Shown piece after piece: positions 1 through 11,915 of a stretch of DNA of 64,000 nt; position 1 is the stretch's first letter, and every line of letters begins with the position of its first letter. The position numbers and the translations under genes are program-made. Source of the stretch: Scenedesmus sp. ARA3 (lineage: Eukaryota; Chlorophyta; Chlorophyceae; Sphaeropleales; Scenedesmaceae); contig RWJK01001328.1 in NCBI GenBank assembly GCA_004335835.1, forward strand, positions 1 to 64,000, given 5' to 3'. The notes beneath the pieces were generated by a model. The model ran no database searches and was not told where the DNA came from. It saw only the letters and a list, made by a program, of their open reading frames with translations.

Positions 1-60
<60 letters not shown>
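1..60. repeat. (AGC)n microsatellite at the left edge
   Basis: About 20 AGC units with one interruption, continuing off the edge. In the minus-strand phosphatase transcript this is (GCT)n. By analogy with other introns here it probably precedes the next splice acceptor, just outside the window. Confidence 0.9.
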
Positions 61-1814
61 GGCGGCGGGAGTAGCGTCGGTGCCAAGCATCCGCGTTTCA
101 GGTTTGGCCAGCGCATTTGTTAGTTGACTGGCACCACCTGGACCTGCCAGGTCTGCCCTAGCCCTACAGGTTGTGCATATATGTTTAGATATAACAATTC
201 TAGGCGGGAAAGGCAGATTTTCCAAAACCACCAAGCAGGCCCTAGTGTAATATACCTCTCAGGGTTCATGTGCCCTAACAACAAGGCTATGTGCGTGGCC
301 CTCCACAACACAAATGTTAAATGCCACCCCTCAGTCAACAACAGAGCTGGAAGCTCCAAGACACCGCCTACCCGCAACAAAGCCTGGGGCGAGATTCACC
401 AGAGAGTTCCAGTAGCTGCACCAGGAGGCGGCAGCAGCAGCAGCGGCAGCAGCAGTTTTGTTGTGCCAGTGGCACATCAACTGCACTGGACAGCCATGGC
501 ATGCAGCAAGCAGCCATCGCACCAGTTGCAGCTGCGGCTTGAAAGCGCTAACACGTCAAGTGGCACTCCATTGCTGCAAGGCCTTGTTGCTACTGGTAAT
601 AAGGTGTCAGATTGAGCTGTGAGCGTGCCGCAAACGTGTACGCATCACCAGGGCTGCACAGCTGCAGAACTACACCCAGCTCCTGGCTGCTAGCAGCACT
701 TTGCACAGCTGATGCATTACATTACATTACATTACATTACATTACATTACATTACATTACATTACATTACATTACATTACATTACATTACATTACATTAC
801 ATTACATTACATTACATCACAACAGCAACCAGGGAAGCTGCTGCACCCAGCAGCTGCCAAATGTACAAGTGTGCAAGCACAAGCACCTGCGCTCAGCTGC
901 ACTCAGAGCATACAAGTTGGCAGCAATACACACTCGTGCGCAGCACATGTTACACATGCTCTTGCGCCTCACCTGGGCTCGTGGTCTGCCGCTGGGTCTG
1001 TGTAGGCCCTCAGCCCGTTGATGAACACCTCTGCTGTGTTGTCAGACAGCACCTTGAGCCGCACGCTGCTCAGGGCAGCAGGTGCGGTGGGGGGCAGGCA
1101 CATATACACCCTGGCGCAACAACAGCAGCAGCAGCAGCAGCAGCGGCAGAAGATTGAGATAGCAGCGGGCAGTGCATGTATGATCTTGAGCGGCAACTGC
1201 AGGTTGCTTTGCTTATGTTGTGAATTCAAACCTTTAATAGCTTATTATGTTGGTGGACTCTGCAACAGAACCTTCCTGGCTGCGGCTGGGCAACCTCGGC
1301 AGCCACTGCGCGATACCAACATGGTAAGTCGATGTGTAGCTGCACATCGCTGTTGCTGTAGGCCCTACAGACCTCCTGCTGGTGCCCCACTCGTCCCACC
1401 TGAGCCAGTGGTGCAGCAGGCCTGTCACGGCGTCCGGCAGTGTGGTGTTGTACACAAAGTCGTTGCCATACCTGCAGCAGCAGCAGCAGCAGCAGCAGCA
1501 CATGCCAATCAACACGGAGTGGGGCACAGCGCGTCTTGCACGCCCTGTTGCTTCTGCTGGCGTCTGCAAGGTACCCGAAAGTGCAAGCAAGACGATACCG
1601 TTGGCTAGGAATTAAGTGTGCGGGGCATGCATAGTTGATGCATACGCCTGAGCAAACCTGCCACAACGCATCACAACACAAACACATCACATCACAAAAC
1701 AACACGGGTCCCACCCCAGGCGTGTTGCTCCCAGCTTCCAAGACGTGTCAGCAAAGCTGGTTGCCGCCCAGGCAGGGTCGACGCCGCCAGCAGCAGCAGT
1801 GGAGGTGTACCTGC

Positions 1815-1904
<90 letters not shown>

Positions 1905-2755
1905 GATGCGCCACAGCTCCTCCTCTGTTGGCCAAAGGTGTACATCCTTGCAGCAATGCATGCATCGGCGAAGCTGCTGACAATTCTATTTGTTGCCAAA
2001 AGGATGCAGAGAGCCACTGTGTCATGGCCATGTACTGCCACAACAGCAGCAGCGGCAACAGCAGCGATAAGCATTCCACCAACACACGTGCTGGCCTGTC
2101 AACCTCCAACACAAGTGCAGCTAGTCTCACCGCCACATCACGCGGTTGTGAGTGCCTGCTGTGTCATCTGCAGCAGCGCCTGTCAGCAGCGAATACTGTG
2201 GAGCAGCAGGTGGTGGTGCGCCTGCAGCACAGCTGGAGTAAGCAACTGCCCCGCTGGCTGGCTTGGTGAGGCGGTAGCAGTCGACCTGTGAGGCGTAGGG
2301 GTTGGTTGCGTCTGTGGCGGCGTAGAAGGCGATGTCTGCTGTAGTGGCGTTGATGGTGAGCAGCTGAGCACCATGGGTGGTGCTGTAGCGCACTGCACTG
2401 CCTGCACAAGGAAGTAGTTGGAAGGCGGAGGAAACAGGCGAGGACAGTCCGGTCAATAACAACAGCAGCAGCAGCAAGCTTGGCATAGTATGTATATGGG
2501 TGGTGCTGTAGCGCACCACGCTGCCTGCGGAAGCAGCAGAGACAGGAAGAGAGCAATACATTGTAACAAGCTGTGTTCTTGCCTCAGTAGTAGCGATGAG
2601 TATGTGAATGCTGATGCAGGTTCATGGCTGTTTGTTTCACTTTCAAAGCATGCTCTCGGCGGCATGCTGTACCAGCACCAACACCAAACAAGGCAAACCA
2701 AGCACGCGGCCAGCAGCCTGTCAGCTGCTGCTGCTTGACATGGCTCTGGCATGCC

Positions 2756-2788
<33 letters not shown>

Positions 2789-2896
2789 CCCGCCGGCCCC
2801 ACCTGACTCTGGTGTGCCGAAGCTGTTGAGGCTCTGCCCTCCAGCGCCATTCACAAAGTAGGGGAAGCCAGCATTCTTGGTGATGCGCTCGTACAG

Positions 2897-2943
<47 letters not shown>

Positions 2944-3578
2944 AGCAGGAGGCATACTAGGTGACACAAGCACCGGGCTGCACTCTGCCTCCTCGTGGTG
3001 GTATAGGGCATTGGCAGTGGCGTTCGAGCTAATTGTCAGTCAGCTGTTTGACATGTGCTTGGCACATTCGCAGGCAGTCAGGTAGCTACTGCTGCCTGCA
3101 GGCAGTCAACATGTTGTATGCGCCAGCCCAGCGGTGGCTGCATGCTGTGAGCAAGGGAGCCGCCATTACAATGACAGCAGCAGCAGCCGGCTGACAGGCC
3201 ACGCACACGCCACGTCACAGCTGCTGAGCGCTCCCTATCACACTACCACATCAGGCCCCCCATGCGGCACCTGCATACCAAGCCATGTCAGCATGCAAAT
3301 CAGCATGCTGGACATCCTGCTGCTGCTGCTGCTGCTGCTGCAGGCCACTCACGTGATCATGCGCTGAGAAGACGGCATGCGCTCCCCACTGCTCAAACGG
3401 CCTGCAGCACACCACGCCACACACATGGCAGCACAGCATCAGGCATATCCCTGGCCACAGCCATCGTTTGAATTGTTTGCATGACGTGACGTGACGCTGC
3501 TCGCTGCACAGGCTGCTGCTGTTGCTACGGTGCACAACGCTCAGTATACATACTAGTGTCTGAACTGTAGCACCTCGC

Positions 3579-3619
<41 letters not shown>

Positions 3620-3885
3620 CATGATGTGCATGTGTATATCTTCATGGCTGGCAGCACATGCACTAACTTTGCACCAAGGGTCACCATTGCAGGCGTGGGT
3701 TAGTCCCATGTCCTGTGGACGAGCTAAAGGGCGAGTGGTGCAGCAGCACAAACTTCCAGGTGGCTGTGCTGGCAGCCAGTGCATTCTGCAGCCACTGGCC
3801 CTGCACTGATGTGGGGCTGGTGCCATCGCGCTGGTTGCAGTCGCTGTCAAGTGCAAAGATCTCCAGCAGGCCGCCAGCTGCACGT

Positions 3886-3920
<35 letters not shown>

Positions 3921-6524
3921 GGTGTGCGGTTGGGTGGCAGCAGCATTACGGCAGCACAGCATTGTCAGGGGCAGGTAGCCATGTCTTTCGAGCAGACCCA
4001 GGCAAGGAAACAAAGCTGCTGTGTCACAGCAGCAAGATGCAGGTGTTTGTAGCGTCAAAGGTGTTGCAGCAGCAGCAGCAGCAGCAGGCGCCCACGCTCA
4101 CCCAGCACCTTGTTGTAGTAAGCCTTCCCACCCACGGGCATGTACCAGAGGTGCGCTGCAAGGCTGCCTGTTGCACACGACGCGCTGCATCCGCTGTTGC
4201 CGTCGCCGCAGGTGTTACCCCACTGCAGCAATTGCGGCAAACACAGCAGCCAGTGCAGCAGGCAGGCAGGCAGGTAGGTTAGCGGTACAGGTATTGCTCC
4301 CACTGTGCAGCAACGCATGCCCCAAACGCAGCCAGCATGACAAGAAAGCAGGCGGATCTGCGGTGGTGAAGGTTAGCTGCGCATGGTTTGCAGAGCTGGG
4401 GGCTGCGGCCAGGGCAGTTGTGCGGAGGAGATGAGAGCGTGCTCTGCAGAAACTTGCATCCAAATGCATCAACGTGCATCAACTTGCGTGTGCGCATCAG
4501 CACTCTGCTCCCAGCAGCAGTCCCCCATGCCCATCAAACTCGAATGCATATGCTCAACAACATCAGTGCAGCACTGCCACAACACAGCAGTACAATATCA
4601 TTCCAACAAGCAGCAATCCCAAGCATTGAACCTTGGATGCGTTTTGTTACGCTTACGTCATGGTTGCCAGTGATTGGCCAGAAGCGGTTGGTGCCCGTGG
4701 GAGAGCCACTGCCGTAGGTGCCCTTATAAGGGTAAATGAAGCTGCCATAGTACTTGCCCACACAGCAAGTGATTTGAACTGTTGATGAAGCAGTGAAAGC
4801 TGATCGGCAGCTGCCTCTAACACAACATATTACTTGCCCACTTGAGGGTCTGCACACAAAGCAGAACAGGCACTAGCCAGTGTGAGCCGCCTGGATTATG
4901 CACATGGCAGTGCCTGCTATCTGGTGGTTTGCATGGCAGCACAGCAGACAAGGTTAGCAACGCCACCGTTCATGCTGCTTGTTTGAACACTTCCTGGGCT
5001 GCTGAGAATCATGCCGCAGCATCTGGTGGTGACTGTCTTGTGTTGTGCCTGCGAGACTGTTGTTGCTGCTGCTGCTGCTGCTGCCAGGCATGTGCACCAC
5101 AAGCAGTCGCATGGTGTGCTCACCGATGGTGCTGTTGCTGCCAACAAAGTAGTTGTTGTCTGCAGACAAGCAGCGTGTACAAGCAGGAACACATATGCTT
5201 CAACTCAATGAATCGTGTGCATTCAGCGCATGCGCTGATCCACGGGCCAGCACTGGGAGCGCATCCGTGCAAGCCACGCGCACTGCTGTTGCAAGGGAAT
5301 ATGAAACTGCTGGCTCCTTCCTGCTGCTGCACAGGTTTGACGGTTGGTGCCGCAGCTGCTTTTTTAGGCCCTGCTGCAAAGGCACTGCCGCAATTGCCAC
5401 AACCATCACCACCACCTACCTGCCGGAAAAAGGTCGCAGCCTACAGCTGGCAATTCAACTGCCACATACATCACCATGCTGCTGCCAGAAATGAATCTCA
5501 AAGCTGCATCTGCTGCTGTTGCTCCTGCCACTCCTGCTGTTGCTGCTGCTGCCGCCCACCTCCCAGAGCAAGCACGCCATCCACGCCCCATGCGGCAATC
5601 ATGTTGGCCACCTGCAAAAGCCAGCAGCCAGCCAGGAGGCATGCTGGTGAGTGACAAGCTGCATGCACAAGAAGCTGCCAGAAGATGCAGCAGCAGGAAG
5701 CTGGAGAGTGCACAGCAAAGGTTCAGCAGCCTCTATGCATTTGCGATGCCAGTATTTTGACGTCTGCCTAGCATTGTCCCGCAAGAAAGGATTAGGCTCA
5801 AGTCTGGTTGGTGAGGCTGAACTTGGAACGCTGCACAAGATGCATCATAGACACTGCATTTGGGTTGGCTGTCATGAGCCTGCTTTGTTGCTCGTGGGCC
5901 CGCTGCCGTATGCTGACGCAGCAGCCGTGGCCAGGGCCTGGCCCAGGCTGACATTCTGCGCACACTGCCCTTCCTGCAACCCCACCCGTCATAGCTTCTT
6001 CTTGCGATGCCACATGGGAGATTTTGCAGCATACGTTTATTTCTGAGGGCATTGGCATGCAAAATTGAGTTGCTGCTGCTGATGTGTCACCTTGAGCTCA
6101 TTGGAGTTGTCCACACCATAGTCGCCCACAGCTGCCAGCTGCAACAGCAAGGCACACAACAGTTTGTATTCAGTGGCGCAGTTGCGGAGGGACGTATGAC
6201 GTTGCTTGGCACGCACTGACGCAAGCCTGCTGCTTTGGCAGGCACTGTTTCGGCGACAGAGTGTTGATGCAGCAGCAGCAGGCGTAGTGACACGCGTCGA
6301 AGACGGCTGTAACAAGCATACAGTCATGATTCAATAGCGATTAAGCCTTCTTTTAAGGATCCGGATGCGTGTTTTCACGGAGCTAATGGACTGGCCTTCC
6401 GAGCAGCTGCAACCCGTTGGGGTTATAGCAGACGAATGCTCACGTTGAAGCTCATACAAGTGCCGCATTGCAGCAAAGTGTACACTAGTAGAGTACGCCA
6501 GCAGATCGCGAAGGCGTGCTGCAT
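1..6524 (-). CDS. Secreted purple acid phosphatase-like metallophosphatase with C-terminal beta-sandwich region (3' partial)
   Basis: Calcineurin-like (PF00149-type) phosphoesterase of the secreted acid phosphatase kind; it should hydrolyse phosphomonoesters at a two-metal centre outside the cell. Exons: 6524-6444, 6138-6091, 5611-5560, 5159-5124, 4778-4657, 4222-4102, 3877-3685, 3401-3353, 2896-2803, 2401-2131, 1810-1715, 1471-1400, 1110-973, 415-372. All join in frame (472 aa so far). Residues 1-25 look like a signal peptide. The metal motifs are all present in order: GDYG (32-35), GDNNY (60-64, with the Tyr typical of purple acid phosphatases), GNHD (110-113), LLHH (198-201) and AHDHLYER (231-238). 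After the catalytic domain comes a module reading WRYTST, SFADTSWKLGATRLGYG, DNTAEVFING, YWNSLVNLAPGF, which resembles the galactose-binding-like module often attached to bacterial phosphatases. The last exons lie beyond the edge; positions 1-371 read as intron. Substrate is unknown. Confidence 0.88.
716..815. repeat. (ATTAC)20 pentanucleotide microsatellite
   Basis: Twenty uninterrupted copies of ATTAC inside the phosphatase intron between exons 1110-973 and 415-372. It is the only long microsatellite in the window that is not CAG/CTG. Confidence 0.98.
1819..1904. repeat. (CAG)~29 microsatellite ahead of a splice acceptor
   Basis: A pure CAG run on the + strand, so CTG in the phosphatase transcript. 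It ends about 10 nt before the acceptor of exon 1810-1715 and replaces an ordinary polypyrimidine tract. It is one of the longest trinucleotide runs here. Confidence 0.95.
2496..2524 (-). repeat. Truncated copy of phosphatase exon 10 with its own acceptor
   Basis: In the intron upstream of the exon at 2401-2131, the sequence CCGCAG followed by 29 nt repeats the start of that exon. The full exon begins with codons for GSAVRYSTTHGA; this copy reads GSVVRYSTTH and then diverges. Both have an acceptor AG at the same relative place. No good donor follows the copy, so splicing to it would probably run into intron sequence. Confidence 0.8.
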
Positions 6525-6922
6525 GGCGAGCGCACAGAGAGCAGATGATCACCAGATGCTGAGCAGCAGAGGCGCAGGATAAGTAGATATCTACCGCTAT
6601 TCCAACGCCGGTGGGCTATGCATCATGCGGGAGATCACGCAACGAGCTTATCGACGGACTGAAGTCAGGTGACAGAATCGGCGACTTTGGTGCTGTTCCG
6701 CATTACTGCCGCAGCAGGACTGCGGCAGACCCGCACAACACTCAATCGGCCATGCTTGGTTGATATCAAACGTTACAGCCATCGTCGTAGGTGCTGCCGT
6801 GCTCGTTTGTGCTTTTGGGCATATATAGGAACATCACAGTGAGATTTTGTTGAGGCCAACAGCGACGCAGCTAGATAACGAGCCGGCAATTTCACATCCC
6901 CGTAAACAATAATTATGGCTCC
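6525..6922. promoter_or_regulatory. Intergenic: F-box/LRR 3' UTR and phosphatase promoter
   Basis: About 400 bp between the stop of the F-box/LRR gene and the start of the phosphatase gene, both read on the minus strand. No trinucleotide repeats occur here, unlike the flanking genes. It holds the TGTAA signal at 6773-6777 (minus). A TATATA-like stretch lies near 6821-6828. No other element is recognisable. Confidence 0.5.
6773..6777 (-). terminator. TGTAA poly(A) signal of the F-box/LRR gene
   Basis: TTACA on the + strand, TGTAA on the minus strand, about 150 nt after the stop at 6923-6925. TGTAA is the usual chlorophyte near-upstream polyadenylation element. Confidence 0.55.
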
Positions 6923-7652
6923 TCAGCGCACTTCAATCCATGGAGGCAGCAGCTGCCTGCAGTAATCTGCCACTGCTGGCCCAGCTCCCAGCAGCAGCTG
7001 CCGCAGGCTGTGGCACTTGCCCAGCACAGCCAGATACGCATAATCCTCCAACGACGATGACACACCTAAGCTGTCACGCCCATCTATGCTGCTGCGCCGG
7101 CGCTGCTGCTGGTGCACGTGCTGGGGAGCAGCAACAGCAGCAGGCTGCTGCACCTGCTGCTGCTGGCTGTGACTAATCCGGCTGTGCCCCAAGTGATTCA
7201 CCAGCTGCTGCAGCAGAGAGCCCCTGCCATCTGCCACACCGTTAGCAGCAGTGCTGCTGCTGCTGCTTCCAGCACTGCCTGTCTCAGCTGCTGCGGACTT
7301 CCCACTGTTGCAGCCATCCAACTGAGCAGCAGCAGCAGCAGCAGCAGCAGCTCCAGCCACCCCTGACGCACCAGTTTGCTGCTGCTCTGCTGGCAGCAGC
7401 GACAGCGCCAATCTCCTGCAGCTGCTGAGCTTAGCCAGCTGGGCCAGCCCTGCCCTGTCCCCTGCCTGCGTCCCCCGCACATCTAAACTCGTCAGCCGCC
7501 GCAGCTGCACCAGGCCTGCCACACTGCTGCTGTTGAAGTTGCCAGCATTTGACAGGTCCAAGTGCTGCAGGCCTGGCAAGTGGAACAAGATGAGCGGCCA
7601 GGTGTGGGGGCTGGAGGCAGCGGCGCCTGATAGGCCCAGCCGCGTGAGGCCT

Positions 7653-7691
<39 letters not shown>

Positions 7692-10600
7692 GTTACAAAA
7701 CAGTCTGCTGCCAGCTCATATGCATGCTGGCCAGTCCATCACAGCGCAATGATCAAACGCTCTGCCACCGCAGTGATCCAGGTGCCATATACCAACACCC
7801 TGTACCTCAGCATCCTCAGTGTACTAAAGCACACTACAGCCCACCACAGCCCACCGCAGCCCACCGCAGCCCACCACAGCGCACCGCAGCCCACCGCAGC
7901 CCACCACAGCCCGCCGCAGCCCACCTGTGAGGTGCGTCAAGCTCCACAGCGCGCCATCACTCATGTCCCTCGCCCCCGACAGCTCCAGGCTCCTCAGGCA
8001 GCCCTGCAGCCCAGCCAGCACATGCAGTGACGCAAAATACATGCGCCAGCCACACAACCTCAACTCCGACAGCCGCCGCATCCCTGCTACAGCCGCCAGC
8101 ATCGCCACAGTAGGGTTTGTGCCGCAGGCGTTTGCATACCCGAGCCTGCTGAACCCTGCGTCTGACAGATCCAGGCGAGTTAAGTTTGTGGCGGCTGCCA
8201 GGCCCTGCCAGCATTTGGCGGGATCAGCCGGCAGGCAGCCGCCGCTGAGATCCAGATCGGCCAAAACCTTGGACGCTGCCGGGACGATCTGGCACAGCAC
8301 GCGCTCGAGCAGCAGCGGCGTCGCGCGCGCCCAGTGCATCAGCCCCAGCTGCTGCAGCTGGCCGGTGCTTTGCAGAACGAGGTGCAGAAGCAGCAGGGAA
8401 GGGTCGCTTGGGGTATTGTCGGGGTTTGCTGGCAGTGTGTGCCAGGCTAAGCCCTCCAGCGCTAAACCACACTCACTCATCTTGAGGACCCGCAGCCCTG
8501 GACGCTGCTCTGCTGCTACTGCTGCTGCTGCTGGTGCACTGCCTGTGCTGCTGCTGCGTTGGCTGCACACATCCCTCCTGCTGCTGCTGCTGCTGCTGTT
8601 GCTGCTGAGGTTGGGGAATATGCACCAACCCACATCTGCATGATGCTGCTGCTGCTGTTTTGGCTGTGCAGGTGGCTTGTATCTGCCCTGGCGCAGCAGC
8701 TGCCCTGTGGCCCCACTACCATTCAGTATGATGGTTGACCGCTGCAGGTCGAGGTGGGTCAGGCTGCTGCAGGACAGCAGCAGCTCGGCCAGCGCATCAT
8801 AGTCCAGCTGGTGGCAGCCTGGCAGCAGCAGCAGCAGCAGCAGCAGCGGCAGCAGCAGCAGCAGCAGCATAAGAGAGTGTTTTTCCGCAGCCTGCATGCC
8901 GCAGCAGCTGGCATTATTGCCACAGCATAGGTCCAGCCATTCCTGCAGTCACACTTCAGTCAACCATCCCTTGCCGCAACTTCAACAGCCAGCACAGACC
9001 CTGGCCCATGACTGTCTGTATGCAGTCTGTTCAGTTGGTTCCGCAGTCAACAACACAAGCGTCCCACCACAATACTCCACAGCTGCAGTGCACTGATCCA
9101 TCTACGCTCACCACTCAGCACCAGGCGCTGCAGCAGCTGCAGCCGTGCCAGCCCTGTACCCCGGAACACATCAGAGCCGCCGAGGTTTAGGCTTGTAAGC
9201 CCCGGCAAGCCTGCCCAGAGCTGCTCACTAAACAGCAGAGGGCTGTCAACACACTCCAGGTGCTGCAAGCGGCTAAACAAGAAGCCGCTGCTGATGCTGC
9301 TGCTGCTTGTGGCGGCTGCGGTAGCGGTGCTGCTGGCAACAGTGGCGGCAACAATCTCTTGCTGTGCGGCAGCTGCTGGTGCTGCTGCGGATGCATTGCC
9401 ATCATGCTGCTGCTGCTGGTCAGGCTGCGGGGATGTCCAGCCCTGCAGCAGCAGCAGCAGTGCTTGGCGTCCTTCGGTGAGGCCTGCTGTACTGCTGCTG
9501 CTGCTGCTGCTGCTGCCGCGCAGTATGCGAGACAGGTCCAGGTGTGTCAGGGCAGGCAGCTGGCGCAGCATCTGGAAGCCTACAGCAGCAGCAGCAGCAG
9601 CAGCAGCAGGCACGAACATGCAGTACGTGAGGCACCCTCAAAGTCCTGCTGCTGATGCTTCACGTAGTGCTTGAAAACACGAGGGAGAGGACGCTGTACC
9701 ATGCAACAGCCCTGCATCTGCAGCATACGCAGCAAGACGCACCTGCTGCTGAAGGGGGCTGGTGCCAGTCTGCCAGCACCAGCCGCTGCAGCTGCTGCAG
9801 GCTGCTTAGCTGCTGCAGCGGAGCAGCCACGAGCTTCTTCTTCTGACCTGCAGCCGCAGCTGCAGCCGTCTCCCTCTGCTGCTGCCTACACTGGCACTGA
9901 CAGGCCTCCCGCACCTGCCCTATGGTTTTCTGCCTATCTCCTTCAACAGCTGCATCGCATGCGCCGCTACAACTGCCACGCCTGCTGTCAGTCTGGCTAC
10001 AGCCACACCCCTCAGCGCCATCGTTATAACACAAACAGCTGTCGAAATAACACAGCGCACAGCCCGATACATCCAGCTGCCTCAAGCTGGTCAGGCGAGC
10101 CAGGCTTGCCCAGCTGCTGAGTGGCAGATGCAAAGCAGAGCCGCTGAGGCTGATGTTGAGGCTGGATAGCTGCAGCAGTGACAGCAGCGGCTGCAGCGAG
10201 CCTGGCTGCTGCAGCAGCGGCTGCTGGCTGAGGTCTAGCACCTGTATCAGCAGTGACAAGCGGCAGATGCGTTGCGTGATAAGCTTCAGGGAGAAACACA
10301 AGAAATGAAAGAAATGTGCATGCATGCATGGCGGCAAGTGTGCTGCTGTGAGTACAACTGCTGGCGGCGCAATTGTGCGAAATGTGTTTCAGCAGACAGC
10401 AATATATAATGTGTCACCTGTAGCAGCTGCAGCGCAGTCACGCATGCCAAGTCAGCAGCAGGCAGCGGTGCAGTGCTGCCATTCCATGCTGCCGTGGCAC
10501 TGGCGGCCAGGCTGAGCGCAGTCAGGCCTGTCGCTGCCGTTATGTGGCAGAACCCTGGGAAGGGGCCTGTAGGAGGGGAAAGTAAACATGTTATGTAACA

Positions 10601-11415
10601 TGGCACGACACAGCGCAGCTGCGTGAGCGCCACAAGGCTGAAGTGCCCAGGTGTTGACATCAGCAATGAAAGCGCAACTAGATTATGAGAGGTTGGCAGT
10701 GTTCATATGGTGCAGCAGGTGGCGTGTCATCTCTTCTGCCACACCATTTTGTGATGTGCTGCACTGAAAAGTGCGCTGCGCAGGTCAGAGCACACACTGC
10801 ACTCTGCCCATGTTTGTGTCCACAACACACCTGACCAGTGCTGGTGAGGCCGCTGCAACATGTGCACGTCACTACATGGCACATGGTCCACACACAAGGC
10901 CACAGGTGCTGCTGCTGCTAGCCATGATTATCTGTAGTGATGTTGCAAGGTAGCTATATCAGCAGCGGGCACGCAGTGTGTCACGTCCCACCTGGCGCAG
11001 CTGGTAGTGCCTCGCCTAGGCGCAGGCTTTTCAGCGACACGCAGCAGCCAACAAACGGCATCGCCTGCAGCCACGACCAAACACGTGACATCACATACTG
11101 CCAATATTCGTGAGACTGATCAAATGGGGCTGCTGCATAGGTTTGAAGTTGAGGTGAAGCCATGTGGTGGTGGTGCTGCTGCTGCTGCACTTGCACACAA
11201 CCCCAGTGGCGAGAAGACAGGGCATCCCTGCTCACCAGAACGCTCCTTGGGGCAAGTGTGTTCAAACTGCTTTGCACCGCTGACCGCCATTGCAAGCACG
11301 CTGTAGCTACTGCAACTAGGTCAGCTTGGTGCAACCTGTTCAGGACGTCACTCGCTACAGCTGCAGGCAGGCGCTCCCATAAAGCTTTTCCTTGCTCGCA
11401 TGCATCCGCTTCCAT
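6923..11415 (-). CDS. F-box/leucine-rich-repeat protein, 1053 aa
   Basis: Likely substrate receptor of an SCF-type ubiquitin ligase: the F-box would bind SKP1 and the LRRs the target. Six exons: 11415-10992, 10566-10418, 10241-9743, 9579-9112, 8818-7925, 7650-6923; the total is exactly 1054 codons with stop. The ATG at 11413-11415 is the first in frame. Residues about 10-50 (LWERLPAAVASDVLNRL, then ADLVAVATACLQWRSAV) match an F-box. After that come many RNI-like LRRs, for example ALTHLDLSRI, GLTSLNLGGSDVF, NLTRLDLSDAGF, GLQHLDLSNAGNF and RLTSLDVRGT, broken by Ala/Gln/Ser runs. Three acceptors (9579, 8818, 7650) directly follow (CTG)n tracts. Intron 5 opens with a donor-like decamer array. Adaptor function is inferred from domains; the target is unknown. 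A non-SCF LRR protein with a chance F-box match is possible. Confidence 0.82.
7836..7924. repeat. Decamer minisatellite at a 5' splice site (F-box/LRR intron 5)
   Basis: About nine tandem copies of a 10-bp unit, CCACCRCAGC on the + strand, starting at the exon 5 donor and running into the intron. In the transcript sense each unit contains GGTGGGCTG, which matches the real donor (CAG|GTGGGC). Confidence 0.9.
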
Positions 11416-11915
11416 GTTGGTGTCGTGTCTTGTGTGGCATGGGCTGGATCAGCAAGGAAACGAGCCTTTTTCGCACGGGACATCAACCAGAAAAGCCCTA
11501 CTCGACGAATTGCGCACCCCGTATCGTTACTTGCAGAAATAAGAATTGAATTCAATCAGTGAGTTATCAAAGCACGCTGAGTTCATACTGTGGCCTGGCA
11601 GTTACACAGGTTCCCTGCAAAAACCCTCGCCAGGGGTGCTGACCTGTGCAGTCACTGCACAGCGAGTGGCAGACTCTGGTTCACTGCCCAAGACATAGCC
11701 ATGCCTGCGGCCACGAAAAAAACCCAATGCATATTCATTCTCAGCTGCTGCAGCTCCCACACGGCCGCTCAAAGCACAAGCACAACAGAGCATGTCATGT
11801 TGACAACCATGCACACCCAGCGCCAACTACCGGCACACTGGCTCTGTCCTACCATACACCAGAATTCGCACGTTCAGATCAAAAAATTAGTCAAACAGAA
11901 ACCCTTCACTACCCG
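11416..11915. other. Intergenic: RRP4 3' region and F-box/LRR promoter
   Basis: 500 bp between two minus-strand genes. The TGTAA at 11602-11606 (minus) lies about 310 nt past the RRP4 stop. No coding signal was found in the remainder. Confidence 0.5.
11602..11606 (-). terminator. TGTAA poly(A) signal candidate of RRP4
   Basis: TGTAA on the minus strand, about 310 nt after the RRP4 stop codon at 11916-11918. Confidence 0.45.

Noticed and set aside
60..120. Possible coding exon reading NALAKPETRMLGTDATP at the phosphatase 3' side
   Set aside because: No AG acceptor precedes it in a usable phase; the interval is better read as intron leading to an acceptor beyond the left edge.
712..1005. ORF encoding HYITL repeats
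   Set aside because: It is translation of the (ATTAC)20 microsatellite in an intron of the minus-strand phosphatase.
1635..2291. 218-codon plus-strand ORF with poly-Ser
   Set aside because: Antisense to phosphatase exons; the poly-Ser comes from the intronic CAG run.
6331..6552. 73-codon minus-strand ORF upstream of the phosphatase
   Set aside because: It overlaps the real first exon in another frame; the spliced signal-peptide exon 6524-6444 explains the region better.
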